Position numbers and translations under genes: made by a program. DNA of 64,000 bases from Verrucomicrobiota bacterium. GTDB lineage: Bacteria > Verrucomicrobiota > Verrucomicrobiia > Limisphaerales > J093. Location: positions 1 to 64,000 of the forward strand of contig JAKLFY010000001.1 of NCBI GenBank assembly GCA_022710935.1, written 5' to 3'. The notes beneath the pieces were generated by a model. That model saw nothing but the letters and a program-made list of their open reading frames with translations. It did not search any database and had not been told where the DNA came from. Below are positions 33,525 through 42,761 of this stretch, piece after piece; the stretch's first letter is position 1, and each line of letters begins with the position of its first letter.

Positions 33525-35687
33525 CTATTCGATCAGGCGCAGGTAGCGTCCCATCCAGTAAGGAAGCAGGAACTCGTCCCCGGCCAACTCCCGCAGGCCG
33601 CCGTTGCCGCCGTCCAGGACGAACGGGTTCCCGTTCCAGCGCATGATCGGGCGCTCGTCCGGAGGCAGGAGTTCCTCGGTGTCCTGCCCGCGAAAATTGG
33701 CGGGCCGGCGCGTGAGATCCTGGCGCCCGGAGTTGCGGACAGTCCAATCGACCAGATCGAGTGGGAAGTTCCGCAAGGTCCAGAGCGCGCCCGCGATGTC
33801 GAATGGATCGGCGCCGGTCGCGGCCAGCACGAAATTCCAGAGCGGATTGCGCTCGACCTTCTCGATCTCCCAGTGGTCCTGGATCGCCGCGGCGTAGAGG
33901 CGCCGCAGGTCCTCGGTGAACGCGAAGCGGTAAAGGACCCAGTACGCGTGGAACGCAAGCTCGTCGTCGGAGTGGTTCCACGCGTCGCCCATGTCGTGCC
34001 CGCGGAAGACGAATCCGGGCGTGGGGCGAATGAGGGCCATGCTGTTTGTGATGTTGCGCAGGTAGCCGTGCCTTTCGAACAGTTCGTAGGCCTTGTCCCG
34101 ATACACTGGCTTGCCGGTGGCGTGATGGGCAAACTGAAGAAACGCGACAATCTCGGCGCTGTTGAGCCGCCGATCGACGATGGTCGGCGGATAGTGATTC
34201 ACGTACTCGGGATTCCATCGGCCCCAAAGAGTCGGCTGGCCGTCGACGTCGACCAGATAGTAGTTGTGGCGGAGGATGTGGTTGATGATCCGCTCGTATC
34301 CCGCCGCGATCCGGCTCTTCTCGTTGGGCGTGCGCGCCGCCACCTCGTAAAGCACCGCGTAGGCGAATGTCTGCCCCGTGATCTCGTCGCTGCTGGTGTG
34401 CGCCTTCCATTCCCAATGCCGTTCCGGCGCCGGGTGCCAGCGCTCGGGATCGGATACCTTGAATCCCGTCCGCTCGAATGTGCGGGCGGGGAAACCGTCC
34501 AGCCCATTGATGGTCTGGAGCCGCTCGAGGGCCGCAAAGGTCTCCCACGCGTTGGCGCGCGCCTTCTCGTCGTCCGTGGCGGCATAGCGAAAGGCCTGGC
34601 TGGCGAGATACGCGCTGCTCCACGTGCCGTCGTTGTCGGTGTCGATCATCTCGGCTGACGCGATGTCCCCGGGCACGTTCAGGCGCAGCTCCGCGCACAG
34701 CCCGTACCGGACGTGCCGCTGCCGGATCTTGTCGTCGTAGTACCGCGCCTTGTCGGCCAGCGTGATCTGCGGAAACTCGATCTTGCCCAGGCCGCCCCTG
34801 GTGAGGACGTACATGTCGCCCTGCGGGTCGGCTTGGAGGTCGACGACGTGGTCGTCCGGCAGCCACCGCTTCGAGGCATAGTATTTGAACGACCCCGGCT
34901 CCGTCTGGCAGTACGCGCCCTGCGTCGTGCCGACCCACAATGCGCCGGACAACGGACGCAACGCGGTGATGTGCGTGGCCGGCAGTCGCTCTTGCGGCGG
35001 GACAAGGTGTTTCCCGCTCCGCAGATCGAGGACGTAGTAGCCGCGCGCGGTGCCCACAAACAGCTCCACGCCCCGAAAACCCAGCGCCGTCAAATCCTTG
35101 CCCCGATGGAAGAGATCGACCTGCGGTCCGGTCATGCGGTAGATGGTGTCGTTGGCCAGGATGAAAAACTGACCGCCCCAGGCGTATAGACGCTCCGTTT
35201 GCCGAGGGACCTGAAAGGGCAGATTCGTCCACGACGCCCCGGCCACCAGCAGCAGATTCGTGGGCGCGGCCAGGAGAGCCACGCCCTCGGCGTTGACCGC
35301 CGCACTGCGATAGGCGCCTTTAGGCAGAGCCACGTGGTACTGCCCCGCCAGATCGTTCGAGAGCAGTTTGTCCTCGAACAGGTAAAAGACATGGCCGCCT
35401 TCGCCCACCAGATCGAGCGGCACTCGGCCGGCCAGCGGGCGAAAGCTCTGGTCCAGTGCCACACGATCCCCGAACACGCGCCCGACGCCTTTGTCCGTCA
35501 ACACGTACGCAATCCCATCCCGCTGGACCGCCAGACGACGGCAGTCCGCCCCGTCAAGTTCGGGCGCCTGCGCCAAACGCACCGCCATCGCCTGGCGAAA
35601 TGGGACATCCGGCAGGGCCGCGGCCGCGGCCGGAAGCGACGCAAGCACGAGAGCCGAAAGAAAAGAGGTGAAACGTGAAGACTTCAT
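33525..35687 (-). CDS. Exported propeller plus helical-barrel protein
   Basis: 720 residues with a clear signal peptide (FLSALVLASLPAAAAA). Residues about 30-330 consist of short beta repeats (GVGRVFGDRVALDQSF, GALWVGTTQGAYCQTEPGSF, GDMYVLTRGGLGKIEFP), resembling the regulator-type beta-propeller. The C-terminal half is helical with aromatic and His/Asp-rich lines such as EMIDTDNDGTWSSAYLASQA, NHILRHNYYLVDVDGQPTLW and RGHDMGDAWNHSDDELAFHA, suggesting an (alpha/alpha)6 barrel as in many carbohydrate-active enzymes. I do not recognise the family. The prepilin-type gene follows 66 bp downstream. Confidence 0.72.
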   Translation of the reverse strand: MKSSRFTSFLSALVLASLPAAAAALPDVPFRQAMAVRLAQAPELDGADCRRLAVQRDGIAYVLTDKGVGRVFGDRVALDQSFRPLAGRVPLDLVGEGGHVFYLFEDKLLSNDLAGQYHVALPKGAYRSAAVNAEGVALLAAPTNLLLVAGASWTNLPFQVPRQTERLYAWGGQFFILANDTIYRMTGPQVDLFHRGKDLTALGFRGVELFVGTARGYYVLDLRSGKHLVPPQERLPATHITALRPLSGALWVGTTQGAYCQTEPGSFKYYASKRWLPDDHVVDLQADPQGDMYVLTRGGLGKIEFPQITLADKARYYDDKIRQRHVRYGLCAELRLNVPGDIASAEMIDTDNDGTWSSAYLASQAFRYAATDDEKARANAWETFAALERLQTINGLDGFPARTFERTGFKVSDPERWHPAPERHWEWKAHTSSDEITGQTFAYAVLYEVAARTPNEKSRIAAGYERIINHILRHNYYLVDVDGQPTLWGRWNPEYVNHYPPTIVDRRLNSAEIVAFLQFAHHATGKPVYRDKAYELFERHGYLRNITNSMALIRPTPGFVFRGHDMGDAWNHSDDELAFHAYWVLYRFAFTEDLRRLYAAAIQDHWEIEKVERNPLWNFVLAATGADPFDIAGALWTLRNFPLDLVDWTVRNSGRQDLTRRPANFRGQDTEELLPPDERPIMRWNGNPFVLDGGNGGLRELAGDEFLLPYWMGRYLRLIE

Positions 35688-35700
35688 GGCTGCGACATCG

Positions 35701-35991
35701 TCAGTTCAGAGATCCCGCCACAAAGGCGATCAGACCGACAACCATCAGACCGATCGCCACCCACCAGACCCAACCGCGTTGGCCCGACCGCCGTTGGTTC
35801 GGGCTGAACTCCCGCGCGACAAAGTCGTCATAGTCAAACTCCTGGTCCGGCAAATCCAAGGCGTCATAGGGCGCCTGATCCGACCATCCCGTCCGTTCGT
35901 CGGATCCACACTCAGGGCAGGCCGCCGCCCCCTCGGGAACCTCCGTCCCGCAACACGGACAGATGCCGGGTGTCGATCGATCGGGATTCAT
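35701..35991 (-). CDS. Zinc-ribbon membrane protein
   Basis: 96 residues. Cys11, Cys14, Cys25 and Cys28 (CPCC...CPEC, with an extra Cys13) form a zinc ribbon, followed by an acidic stretch and one C-terminal membrane helix (WVWWVAIGLMVVGLIAFVAG). The ribbon is predicted to face the cytoplasm. Function unknown. Its stop lies just upstream of the signal-peptide gene that follows in the same direction (14 bp). Confidence 0.75.
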   Translation of the reverse strand: MNPDRSTPGICPCCGTEVPEGAAACPECGSDERTGWSDQAPYDALDLPDQEFDYDDFVAREFSPNQRRSGQRGWVWWVAIGLMVVGLIAFVAGSLN

Positions 35992-36349
35992 GGATTCACA
36001 CTCGGAGCTTCATTCGTCGCGCCTGCGCGGCACAGCGGCCTGCCTTCCGTAATCGGCGATTCGATGGCGTCGGCGCAGGGCGTTCCTTCGCAGCACCCAA
36101 ATGCGCACTGCGCCGCAGCCCACCATCAACGCGCTCCTGGACCAACATGTCACCCTCAGGGTTGAATGTCCAGCGAGGCGCGCCTGAGACCAAATCCAGT
36201 CCTCGTTTTTTCTCTGCAAACGGTCGAGGAGGGCATCGAGAGCGCATCGGCGGGGCTGGCGGAACCAACGAAGGGCGAGGGGCTCGCGGAAGTTATTCAC
36301 AGTGTATTCAAAACATGTTCACTATCAACATTTTGCAGCGTTTTTTCCA
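35992..36349. other. Gene-free region before the structured RNA
   Basis: I see no convincing coding frame here; short open frames on both strands lack recognisable motifs. Base composition drops in GC from about 36290 onward, as expected for a promoter region. Confidence 0.5.
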
Positions 36350-36377
36350 TTGACAGAACTACAATGCGGTGTATGGT
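36350..36377 (+). promoter_or_regulatory. Sigma70-type promoter of the structured RNA
   Basis: A perfect TTGACA at 36350-36355 and TATGGT at 36372-36377 are separated by 16 bases. It is the best promoter match I found in the window and is not followed by a gene. Transcription would start near 36384. Confidence 0.7.
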
Positions 36378-36383
36378 GTGCTC

Positions 36384-37266
36384 AGTTCATTGAAAGAACA
36401 GGAAAGGGTTGCAGGGGCCTGAACGGTCCGGCAGTTCTTTCCGAAGATACTCCCAGGCGACTGGGGAAAGGTCGGGTCAGGCTGGTTGGCCCGGCCCCTG
36501 TGAGGAAGAGCGGATCGTGAGGTTTGCGCGTCTTGCAGGCAGGATTCACCAGTTCCTCTGGCGGCGTTCGCGCGCCGTCAGTGACGCGAGCAAGGAACTG
36601 AGCGACGAGGGGCGATGAGAAGCCGCTCCGAGTCGAGTCAAGTCAACTCGGGCTGGTTTCGGGCTCGAGCCAATCGCAGTCACCCAGAGGGTGCGTAGCT
36701 GCTACTGCGCGCCAGCACGCGGCGGACGGCTCTGGCGGTTGTACCAAATGAGGGCCGCCCGACGAAAGGCGCCGAAAGGCGAGACAAAGCGAGCGTCTGT
36801 TGCGGGGAGGCCACGGGGCGAGGCAGGTCCTGTGAAAACCTCCCAAAACGCCGGCGATGTTAAAAACGGCACCGCTGGCCGATGAGCGTAAGGCAGCTTG
36901 AGAGGTAAGAGGTCAGACCCGTGGCACCGGGCCAACGCACCGCCACACGCGGTGGCCGACCTGGTGCAAGCGGCAAAGACGCGAAGCAACGGTCATAGAC
37001 GTGTCTTTGCCCGGTTCGCAAGCCGGTGGTGCAAACACCAGCCCAGTCGAGCCGAGAGGCCTCACTCGATAATTCAGCGACCGCAAGGCGCTGGACGGCC
37101 CTGCTATGAGGCCGGGAACTCCGCTTGCCGCGGAGAATGGCGTCGGGAAGCTGGCAGCCCAATCGAGAGGCGCCTAATGCCAGCCCGGGGAAGAGAGCGT
37201 GGCGAACTCCCACTCCCAGATTTGTCCCTGTCTGGTCCCGCGATCAGGCAGGGACAATTTCTTTTC
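36384..37266 (+). ncRNA. Unassigned large structured RNA, about 880 nt
   Basis: Between a strong promoter and an intrinsic terminator, no frame encodes a plausible protein, while strong hairpins are frequent. Examples: GCAGGGGCC (36411-36419) with GGCCCCTGT (36493-36501) enclosing a GCGA-capped stem (36452-36465); CAGTTCCT (36550-36557) with AGGAACTG (36593-36600); GCAAAGAC (36973-36980) with GTCTTTGC (37003-37010); TGGTG/CACCA (37027-37040); CTCCGC/GCGGAG (37119-37135). Unpaired A-rich words such as GTGAAAACC and GTTAAAAACGG lie between them, as in ribozyme-like RNAs. I could not match it to tmRNA, SRP, 6S or intron cores. Short resemblances to RNase P RNA exist (GGAAAGGTCGGGTC near 36464, GGTAAGA near 36904, GGTGCAAGCGGCAAAGACG near 36964), but the 3' P4 strand was not found. 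Confidence 0.65.
37222..37266 (+). terminator. Rho-independent terminator of the structured RNA
   Basis: TTGTCCCTG (37222-37230) pairs perfectly with CAGGGACAA (37249-37257), followed by TTTCTTTTC. It lies directly before the end of the convergent fabF gene. Confidence 0.85.
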
Positions 37267-38526
37267 TCACCCCACGTATCCGCGGGCGACGAGGCAGGCA
37301 TTGTGGCCGCCGAAGCCGAAGGAGTTGTTGACAATGGCGTCGACCGTCGTTTCCCGCGCCGTGTGAGGCACAAGATCGAGGTCACAGGCCGGGTCGGGAT
37401 GATCGAGGTTGAGCGTGGGCGGCACAATGCCCGTCTGGATCGCCTTCGAGCAGACGGCCATTTCGACCGCCCCGGCCGCCCCGAGCATGTGGCCGGTGGC
37501 GCCTTTGGTGGAACTGACGGCCAACCGGCGGGCATGCGCGCCAAAGACGGCCTGGATGGCCTGGGCCTCGCAAATGTCGCCCTGGGGTGTGGCCGTGCCG
37601 TGGGCGTTGATGTAACTGATCTGCTCGGGCGCCATCCCCGCCGACCGCAGCGCCATCCGCATGCACCGGGCAGCCCCTTCGCCCTCGGGCGAGGGGACTG
37701 TCATGTGATGGGCATCGGCGGTGTTGCCGTAGCCCATCACCTCGCAGTAGATGCGCGCGCCGCGTCGACGCGCATGTTCGAGGTCCTCGAGCACCACTAC
37801 GCCCGCGCCTTCTCCCATCACGAAGCCGTCCCGATCCGTGTCGAACGGGCGCGAGGCGCGTTTGGGCTCCGCGTTGCGGGTGCTCATCGCCCGCATGGCG
37901 CAGAAACCGCCGATGCCCAGCGGCGTGATCGTGGCCTCGCTGCCCCCGGCGAACATCACATCGGCGTCCCCCATCTTGAGTGTGCGCCAGGCCTCGCCGA
38001 TGGCATGCGAGGAGGTCGCGCATGCGGAGCAGGTCGCCAGATTGGGGCCCCGCAGGCCGTGAAACATCGAGAAGAGGCCCGACGCCATGTTCAGGATCAG
38101 CATTGGGATCATGAAGGGCGACAGGCGGCCCGGCCCCTTGCTCAACAGAATCTTGTGCTGCTCCTCGGTGGTGTGCAGGCCGCCAATCCCCGAGCCGAGG
38201 AAGGCGCCGATGGCGTCGCGATTGCACCGATCCAGATCAAGCCCCGAGTCGACCAAGGCTTCCTTGGCCGCGACCAGGGCGAATTTCATGTAGCGATCTG
38301 TCCGCCGCTCGTCTTTGGCCGAGGGGAATGCCCCGGTGGCATTGAGATCGCGCACCTCGGCGGCAATCTGGCAGTCGAACGGTGTCGGGTCGAACAGCGC
38401 AATGCGGTCGATGCCGCACTGGCCGGCGAGGAGATTGGTCCAGAAGGTGTCCACCGAGTGGCCCAGACACGACACAACCCCCAGTCCGGTGATCACCACG
38501 CGTCGTTCGGTATGCGAGATCGCCAT
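37267..38526 (-). CDS. fabF: Beta-ketoacyl-ACP synthase II
   Basis: Elongates acyl-ACP with malonyl-ACP in fatty acid synthesis. 419 residues. N-terminal [15 protein letters not shown] is typical; the catalytic cysteine lies in [15 protein letters not shown] and the two histidines in [12 protein letters not shown] and [16 protein letters not shown]. It follows acpP by about 60 bp in the same direction, a standard fab arrangement; its 3' end meets the terminator of the structured RNA. Confidence 0.97.
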   Translation of the reverse strand: MAISHTERRVVITGLGVVSCLGHSVDTFWTNLLAGQCGIDRIALFDPTPFDCQIAAEVRDLNATGAFPSAKDERRTDRYMKFALVAAKEALVDSGLDLDRCNRDAIGAFLGSGIGGLHTTEEQHKILLSKGPGRLSPFMIPMLILNMASGLFSMFHGLRGPNLATCSACATSSHAIGEAWRTLKMGDADVMFAGGSEATITPLGIGGFCAMRAMSTRNAEPKRASRPFDTDRDGFVMGEGAGVVVLEDLEHARRRGARIYCEVMGYGNTADAHHMTVPSPEGEGAARCMRMALRSAGMAPEQISYINAHGTATPQGDICEAQAIQAVFGAHARRLAVSSTKGATGHMLGAAGAVEMAVCSKAIQTGIVPPTLNLDHPDPACDLDLVPHTARETTVDAIVNNSFGFGGHNACLVARGYVG

Positions 38527-38587
38527 AAACAGAAAGGGCAGCTCGCGCTTGAATCCGGCGGGGCTGCCCAGTTCAATCCGCAGGCTC

Positions 38588-38833
38588 TTACTTCTGCTGC
38601 AGGTCTTCGATGTACTTGATCACATCGCCCACGCTCTGTAGCTTCTCGGCCTCTTCGTCGGGAATCTCCTGTCCGAACTCCTCTTCCAAAGCCATCACCA
38701 ACTCGACGGTGTCGAGTGAGTCGGCCCCGAGATCCTCGATGAACTTCGCCTCAGGGACAACTTGATCGACAGTGACACCCAACTGTTCGACGATAATCTC
38801 TTTAACCCTCTGCTCGATGGATTGTTCAGCCAT
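38588..38833 (-). CDS. acpP: Acyl carrier protein
   Basis: 81 residues from the ATG at 38833, preceded by GGAGAGA as Shine-Dalgarno. The phosphopantetheine attachment serine is Ser39 in [12 protein letters not shown], and the rest is acidic and helical as expected ([18 protein letters not shown]). It carries the growing acyl chain for FabF, encoded directly downstream. Confidence 0.98.
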   Translation of the reverse strand: MAEQSIEQRVKEIIVEQLGVTVDQVVPEAKFIEDLGADSLDTVELVMALEEEFGQEIPDEEAEKLQSVGDVIKYIEDLQQK

Positions 38834-38867
38834 GCGTCTCTCCAATTTCGTTTTCCGGTTGCGGTTG

Positions 38868-38896
38868 TGTCTATGCGACGTCCTCCGGAGCGTCAA
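38868..38896 (-). promoter_or_regulatory. Promoter for acpP-fabF
   Basis: On the minus strand TTGACG (38896-38891) and TAGACA (38873-38868) are separated by exactly 17 bases, placing the start about 28 bases before the acpP ATG. Confidence 0.55.
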
Positions 38897-39063
38897 GTCC
38901 CGATTGGCGAATTTTTTTACCGCGCCGCGGCGCGGGATGCAGCCGCTCGAACCCGCGGACTGCCGGGTGACCCGACACGTGTCGTTCGCGGAGAAACGGC
39001 AGCATCACGCCCCTGGCTTCGCCACCCCGTGACAAACGCTCCGATCAAAAATCGGCGCTCGGG

Positions 39064-40344
39064 CTAGGCCCGGGGCGGCAGCTTCTTCTCAACAGGGCTC
39101 TTCTCGAGGGTGACGTACTTCGGCAGCCCGCCTTCCATCGGCACCTTCACCTCGCCCTCGACCAACGGCCGCGCATACTCGATGAACTTCTCGTTGGGCA
39201 TGAAACCGTCCTCGCTCACCCAATCGCGCGGCACGAAATGCTCGACATTCGCCACCTCGGCCAGCGGATGCAGCCCGGTGCTCCAGCCCACCGTCCCGTC
39301 TTCGCGGGCAGTGCGGACGATCTTGACCATGAAGCCGCTCTGCCCCTCGACGGCCGCGCGCACTGCGGCCTCGCCGCAGGCAAAGGCATTGTCGATGTCG
39401 GTCAGGCTCGCGCAGTGCCCCGCGGCGCGCTGTGCGTACCCCAGGATCACGGTGCGCGTCTTGGTGTTCAACCTGCCCTGCACATGCTCCTTGAGCTTCT
39501 CGGCCGCGCCGGCCAAAACCGGGTGCCCGAAGGCGTCCAAACGGGTCACGTCGGCGCCGATTTCCTTGCCGTCCTGGTCCTTGATGCCCTCGCCGACCAC
39601 CATCACGCAATAGCGATGGGCCTCGACCACCTCTTTGATCTTGGCCATCACGGCCTCCATGTCGTACCGGATCTCCGGCAGCAGGACAATGTGCGGCGCG
39701 GCGGCCGGGTTGCCCCGCTTGGCCAGCACCGTCCCGCCCGCGATCCATCCCGCCGACCGGCCCATCACCTCGATGATGCAGCACGATCCGTCATCGGTCG
39801 CCATGCTCCCAACATCGATGCCGACTTCCATCACGACGGTGGCGTCGTGCTTGACGACGGACCCGTACCCGGGACAACTGTCCGTGAAGGGCAGGTCGTT
39901 GTCGATCGTCTTGGGCACGCCGATCACACGCAACTCGTAGCCGCGCCTGACGGCGTCCTCGTGGATCTTGTGGGATGTGTCCTGTGAATCGTTGCCCCCG
40001 GCGTAGAAGAAGTACCGGATATTGTGGGCCTGAAAGACCTCGAACAGCCGATCCATGTCCTTGGCTGCCTGAGCCGGCTTGCGCTTGAAGTCGACCTTGT
40101 AGCGGCATGTGCCCAGGGCGGCCGCCGGCGTGTGCTTCAATCCCTCGATCGTCTTCGATTTCTCGTCGTTCAGGTCAATCAGATTCTCCTGGAGGATCCC
40201 CAGAATCCCATTGAGCCCTCCGTAGATTTCCTCGATGCATTCGTGCTTCCCAGCCTCGCGGATCACTCCCGCCAGGCTGGCGTTTATCGCACAGGTCGGC
40301 CCGCCCGACTGAGCGACCAGCAAATTCCCAACAAGTTCAGCCAT
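39064..40344 (-). CDS. pfp: Pyrophosphate-dependent 6-phosphofructokinase
   Basis: Reversibly phosphorylates fructose 6-phosphate using PPi. The ATG at 40344 gives 426 residues starting LVGNLLVAQSGGPTCAIN. In PFKs the phosphoryl donor is read from two sites: here AGGNDS has Asp where ATP enzymes have Gly, and PKTIDNDL has Lys where ATP enzymes have Gly; both point to PPi. GRSAGWIAGG and the sugar-binding ILGYAQRAAG follow. With pgk and tpiA elsewhere in the window, it suggests PPi-linked glycolysis. It stands alone. Confidence 0.93.
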   Translation of the reverse strand: MAELVGNLLVAQSGGPTCAINASLAGVIREAGKHECIEEIYGGLNGILGILQENLIDLNDEKSKTIEGLKHTPAAALGTCRYKVDFKRKPAQAAKDMDRLFEVFQAHNIRYFFYAGGNDSQDTSHKIHEDAVRRGYELRVIGVPKTIDNDLPFTDSCPGYGSVVKHDATVVMEVGIDVGSMATDDGSCCIIEVMGRSAGWIAGGTVLAKRGNPAAAPHIVLLPEIRYDMEAVMAKIKEVVEAHRYCVMVVGEGIKDQDGKEIGADVTRLDAFGHPVLAGAAEKLKEHVQGRLNTKTRTVILGYAQRAAGHCASLTDIDNAFACGEAAVRAAVEGQSGFMVKIVRTAREDGTVGWSTGLHPLAEVANVEHFVPRDWVSEDGFMPNEKFIEYARPLVEGEVKVPMEGGLPKYVTLEKSPVEKKLPPRA

Positions 40345-40735
40345 AATCGTTTTCGTCTCCACTCCGCCTTCTCCGTTGCCTAACGGACCGGCACCAAATC
40401 CAGTTAAATTGGCCCAGACACTGCCAACCGCCCTGATTGATGTCAAAGCGGAACTACGCCCCGCGCGTCGTTTCCGTGCATCTGGTTGTTGTCGGTGTTC
40501 TCCCGCCCGGTGAGGGCACCGGGCCTACAACGGATGGAGATTGCCGTTGTAGGCCGCGTGCCCCCACGCGGCGCAGACTCGATTCCCACCGACAACCTCC
40601 AGATGCACTGGCGTCCTTTTGCCCTTGAGGCCGCCCCGACCCTTTGTTACACCCTGCGCTGACTCGGGCGCCCCCCCGGTCCAAGCGGGGGGAGTCGCCC
40701 CGCTTGCGATTCACAGAGCACACGAGACGATCACG
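40345..40735. other. Gene-free region holding repeat family B and a hairpin
   Basis: About 390 bases between divergent genes, without a believable gene. It contains family B copy 1 (40476-40608) and, just before the next gene, a 9-bp hairpin CAAGCGGGG (40682-40690) with CCCCGCTTG (40698-40706). Confidence 0.6.
40476..40608. repeat. Family B nested-hairpin repeat, copy 1
   Basis: The terminal inverted arms GTGCATCTGG and CCAGATGCAC, then TTGTCGGTG and CACCGACAA, pair around three internal hairpins: GCCCGGTGAGGGCACCGGGC, CCTACAACGG with CCGTTGTAGG, and GCCGCGTGCCCCCACGCGGC. A second full copy is at 61186-61318 and a fragment at 53029-53053. Confidence 0.85.
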
Positions 40736-41494
40736 ATGAGATACCGCCTGAACCGGAATCCCGGATCTTTCCTGACTGTGTTTGGGCTGTTCTGGTTCGG
40801 CGTGTGCCATCCCCAATTCGGGCGCGCGGATGAACTGCGCGCGTTCTGGGTGGACACCTTCCACGCCGCCATGCGCAACGCGGCTGAAGTCAGCCAGCTC
40901 GTGTCCGACGCCCGGGCCGGCAATTTCAACGCCGTGATTGTCGAAGTGCGCAAGCGGGGTGCCGCCTACTCAAGGGTTATCCAGGACTGGCGCGGCTGGC
41001 TCGAGGAGGGGATTCTGGACCTCAACATTCCCATGGCCTATTTCCGCCATGAGCAGAACGCGGGCGACTGGGCCAACTGGAGCAGGTTCGCCAAGGAAAA
41101 CCGTTCTGGGCGGCACCTGGCCCTGGGTGTGGGCGCCTACCTCAACACCATCTCGAACACGCTGGTGCAGATGAATTCCGTGCGCCAGGGCACGGCAAGC
41201 GCCCTCCCGTCCGAAGGCGTGGTGTGCTACTCGTATGCCGCCCCCGTGAAAGACGCTGTGCCGCGCAACGAGTTCCTCGAGGCCCTCACCGGCCCTTCAA
41301 GCCATCACCCGAATACGCCCGCGCTCTTCCCCACACCCGTCAACCCGCCAGCCATGCCCTGGAAGTCGCCGACCGGCCCCGCGCTTCTGATGGGCTATGT
41401 TCGTGACGCCCAAACCGGCCAACCGCTCGACGGTGTCACGATCGAGGTCTGCGATGCGACCCGGACGTTCTACCGACTCGAAGTTGACCTCTAG
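40736..41494 (+). pseudogene. GHL10-type glycosyl hydrolase shortened by internal deletion
   Basis: 252 residues with a signal peptide (FLTVFGLFWFGVCH). Residues 32-80 match the start of the GHL10/DUF187 glycoside-hydrolase-like barrel (ELRAFWVDTFHAAMRN, AGNFNAVIVEVRKRG), but the next residues AAYSRVIQDWRGWLEEGILD belong to a point roughly 150-200 residues further on in the family. The barrel centre, with its catalytic acids, is therefore missing. The C-terminal accessory domain (GQPLDGVTIEVCDATRTFY) stops after a few strands. The frame is intact, so a short protein could still be made; I call it a degraded gene. A sialidase-like gene follows 37 bp downstream. Confidence 0.65.
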
Positions 41495-41531
41495 CGACGC
41501 GCGCCTCAGACTAATTCTAATCACGAACACC

Positions 41532-42761
41532 ATGAACCAGCCCCGCCGTCCTCCAGGCATCCTCTCCTACGGCATGCTTCTGGTCCTCGTCACCATCGCC
41601 GCCGGCGCCGTCCACGCGGCTTCGAGCGCCGACACGAACCGCGTTCCAGGGGTGGTGATCCACCATAGCCCGCAATCGTCCGGCATCTACATCGGGTCGC
41701 CAAGCCTGGCCGTGCTGCCCAGCGGCGACTACGTGGCTTCGCACGACGAGTTCGGCCCGAAGAGCACCGAACACCAACGCGCCATCAGCCATGTCTATCG
41801 CTCCTCCGACCGGGGCCAGTCGTGGCAGCGCGTCGCCACAATCAACGGCGCCTTTTGGTCAACGCTCTTCACCCATGCCGACAGCCTCTACCTCATTGGC
41901 GCCGACAAGCATCACGGGAACGCCGTCATCCGCCGCTCGAAAGACGGCGGTCGGACCTGGACCGAGCCGCGCGACCGCCGGTCCGGGCTGCTCCGAGACG
42001 ACGGTCAATACCACTGCGCTCCAGTGCCCGTTCTCGAGCATCGGGGGCGGCTGTGGCGCGGCATGGAACGACGCGATCCGCCGGTCGGGTGGGGTGTCAA
42101 TTACCGCGCCGGCATGCTCTCCGTGGCCGCGGATGCCGACTTGCTCGATGCGGATCAGTGGACCTTCGCGACGTTTCTCCCGAGCAACACGAACTGGAAC
42201 CAGGGCGATTTCGGGGCCTGGCTCGAGGGCAATGCCGTCGTCGCCCCCAATGGCGAACTGGTCGATGTGCTCCGCGTCCAAACCCGGTCTCCGGATGAAA
42301 AGGCGGCCATCGTGCGGGTCATTGATGAGGGAAGGACGATGAGGTTCGATCCCGAGAGCGGTTTTGTCCCTTTCCCCGGTGGCGCAAAGAAAGTCACCAT
42401 CCGCTGGGACGACCGCGCCTCGCTCTACTGGGCGCTGGCAACGATCATTCCCGAGCCGTTTCGCGCCCCCGGTCCGGGAAGCACCCGCAACACCCTCGCC
42501 CTGACCGCGTCACCCGATCTGCGCGCGTGGACAGTGCGCTGCATTCTCCTGCACCACCCCGACACCGCGAAGCACGGCTTCCAGTATCCCGATTGGCTCT
42601 TTGACGGCGAGGACATCATCGCCGTCGTGCGCACGGCCTTCGACGACGGCCTGGGCGGCGCGCGCAACAATCACGACGCCAACTTCCTGACCTTCCATCG
42701 GATCACCGGATTCCGCCGGCTGACTCCGGCCGATTCGGTCCCCATCCAGACACCGAGATGA
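41532..42761 (+). CDS. Exported sialidase/BNR-repeat family protein
   Basis: The ATG at 41532 starts a good signal peptide (ILSYGMLLVLVTIAAGAVHA), giving 409 residues. Asp-box motifs SSDRGQSWQRV and SKDGGRTWTEP mark a six-bladed sialidase-type propeller. The segments GIYIGSPSLAVLPSGDYVAS and GDFGAWLEGNAVVAPNGELV belong to the exo-alpha-sialidase-like group common in Verrucomicrobia. Whether it acts on sialic acid is not known; many relatives act on other sugars or only bind. It follows the damaged GHL10 gene and may once have worked with it. Confidence 0.8.
   Translation: MNQPRRPPGILSYGMLLVLVTIAAGAVHAASSADTNRVPGVVIHHSPQSSGIYIGSPSLAVLPSGDYVASHDEFGPKSTEHQRAISHVYRSSDRGQSWQRVATINGAFWSTLFTHADSLYLIGADKHHGNAVIRRSKDGGRTWTEPRDRRSGLLRDDGQYHCAPVPVLEHRGRLWRGMERRDPPVGWGVNYRAGMLSVAADADLLDADQWTFATFLPSNTNWNQGDFGAWLEGNAVVAPNGELVDVLRVQTRSPDEKAAIVRVIDEGRTMRFDPESGFVPFPGGAKKVTIRWDDRASLYWALATIIPEPFRAPGPGSTRNTLALTASPDLRAWTVRCILLHHPDTAKHGFQYPDWLFDGEDIIAVVRTAFDDGLGGARNNHDANFLTFHRITGFRRLTPADSVPIQTPR

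Noticed and set aside
33460-35232. Upstream extension of the prepilin-type reading frame through the region of the next gene
   Set aside because: The added part is a different frame of the propeller-barrel gene (33525-35687), which has a signal peptide and coherent repeats. The prepilin clearly starts at 33459.
36384-37266. Group II or group I intron
   Set aside because: No domain V-like hairpin, no group I core (P7/G-binding) words and no intron-encoded protein were seen.
36384-37266. Transfer-messenger RNA
   Set aside because: No tRNA-like ends with CCA and no short tag frame ending in Ala-Ala before a stop in the right position.
36898-38619. Long plus-strand open frame running from the structured RNA across fabF
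   Set aside because: It is antisense to fabF with arginine/histidine-rich composition and no family motif. High GC leaves long antisense frames open.
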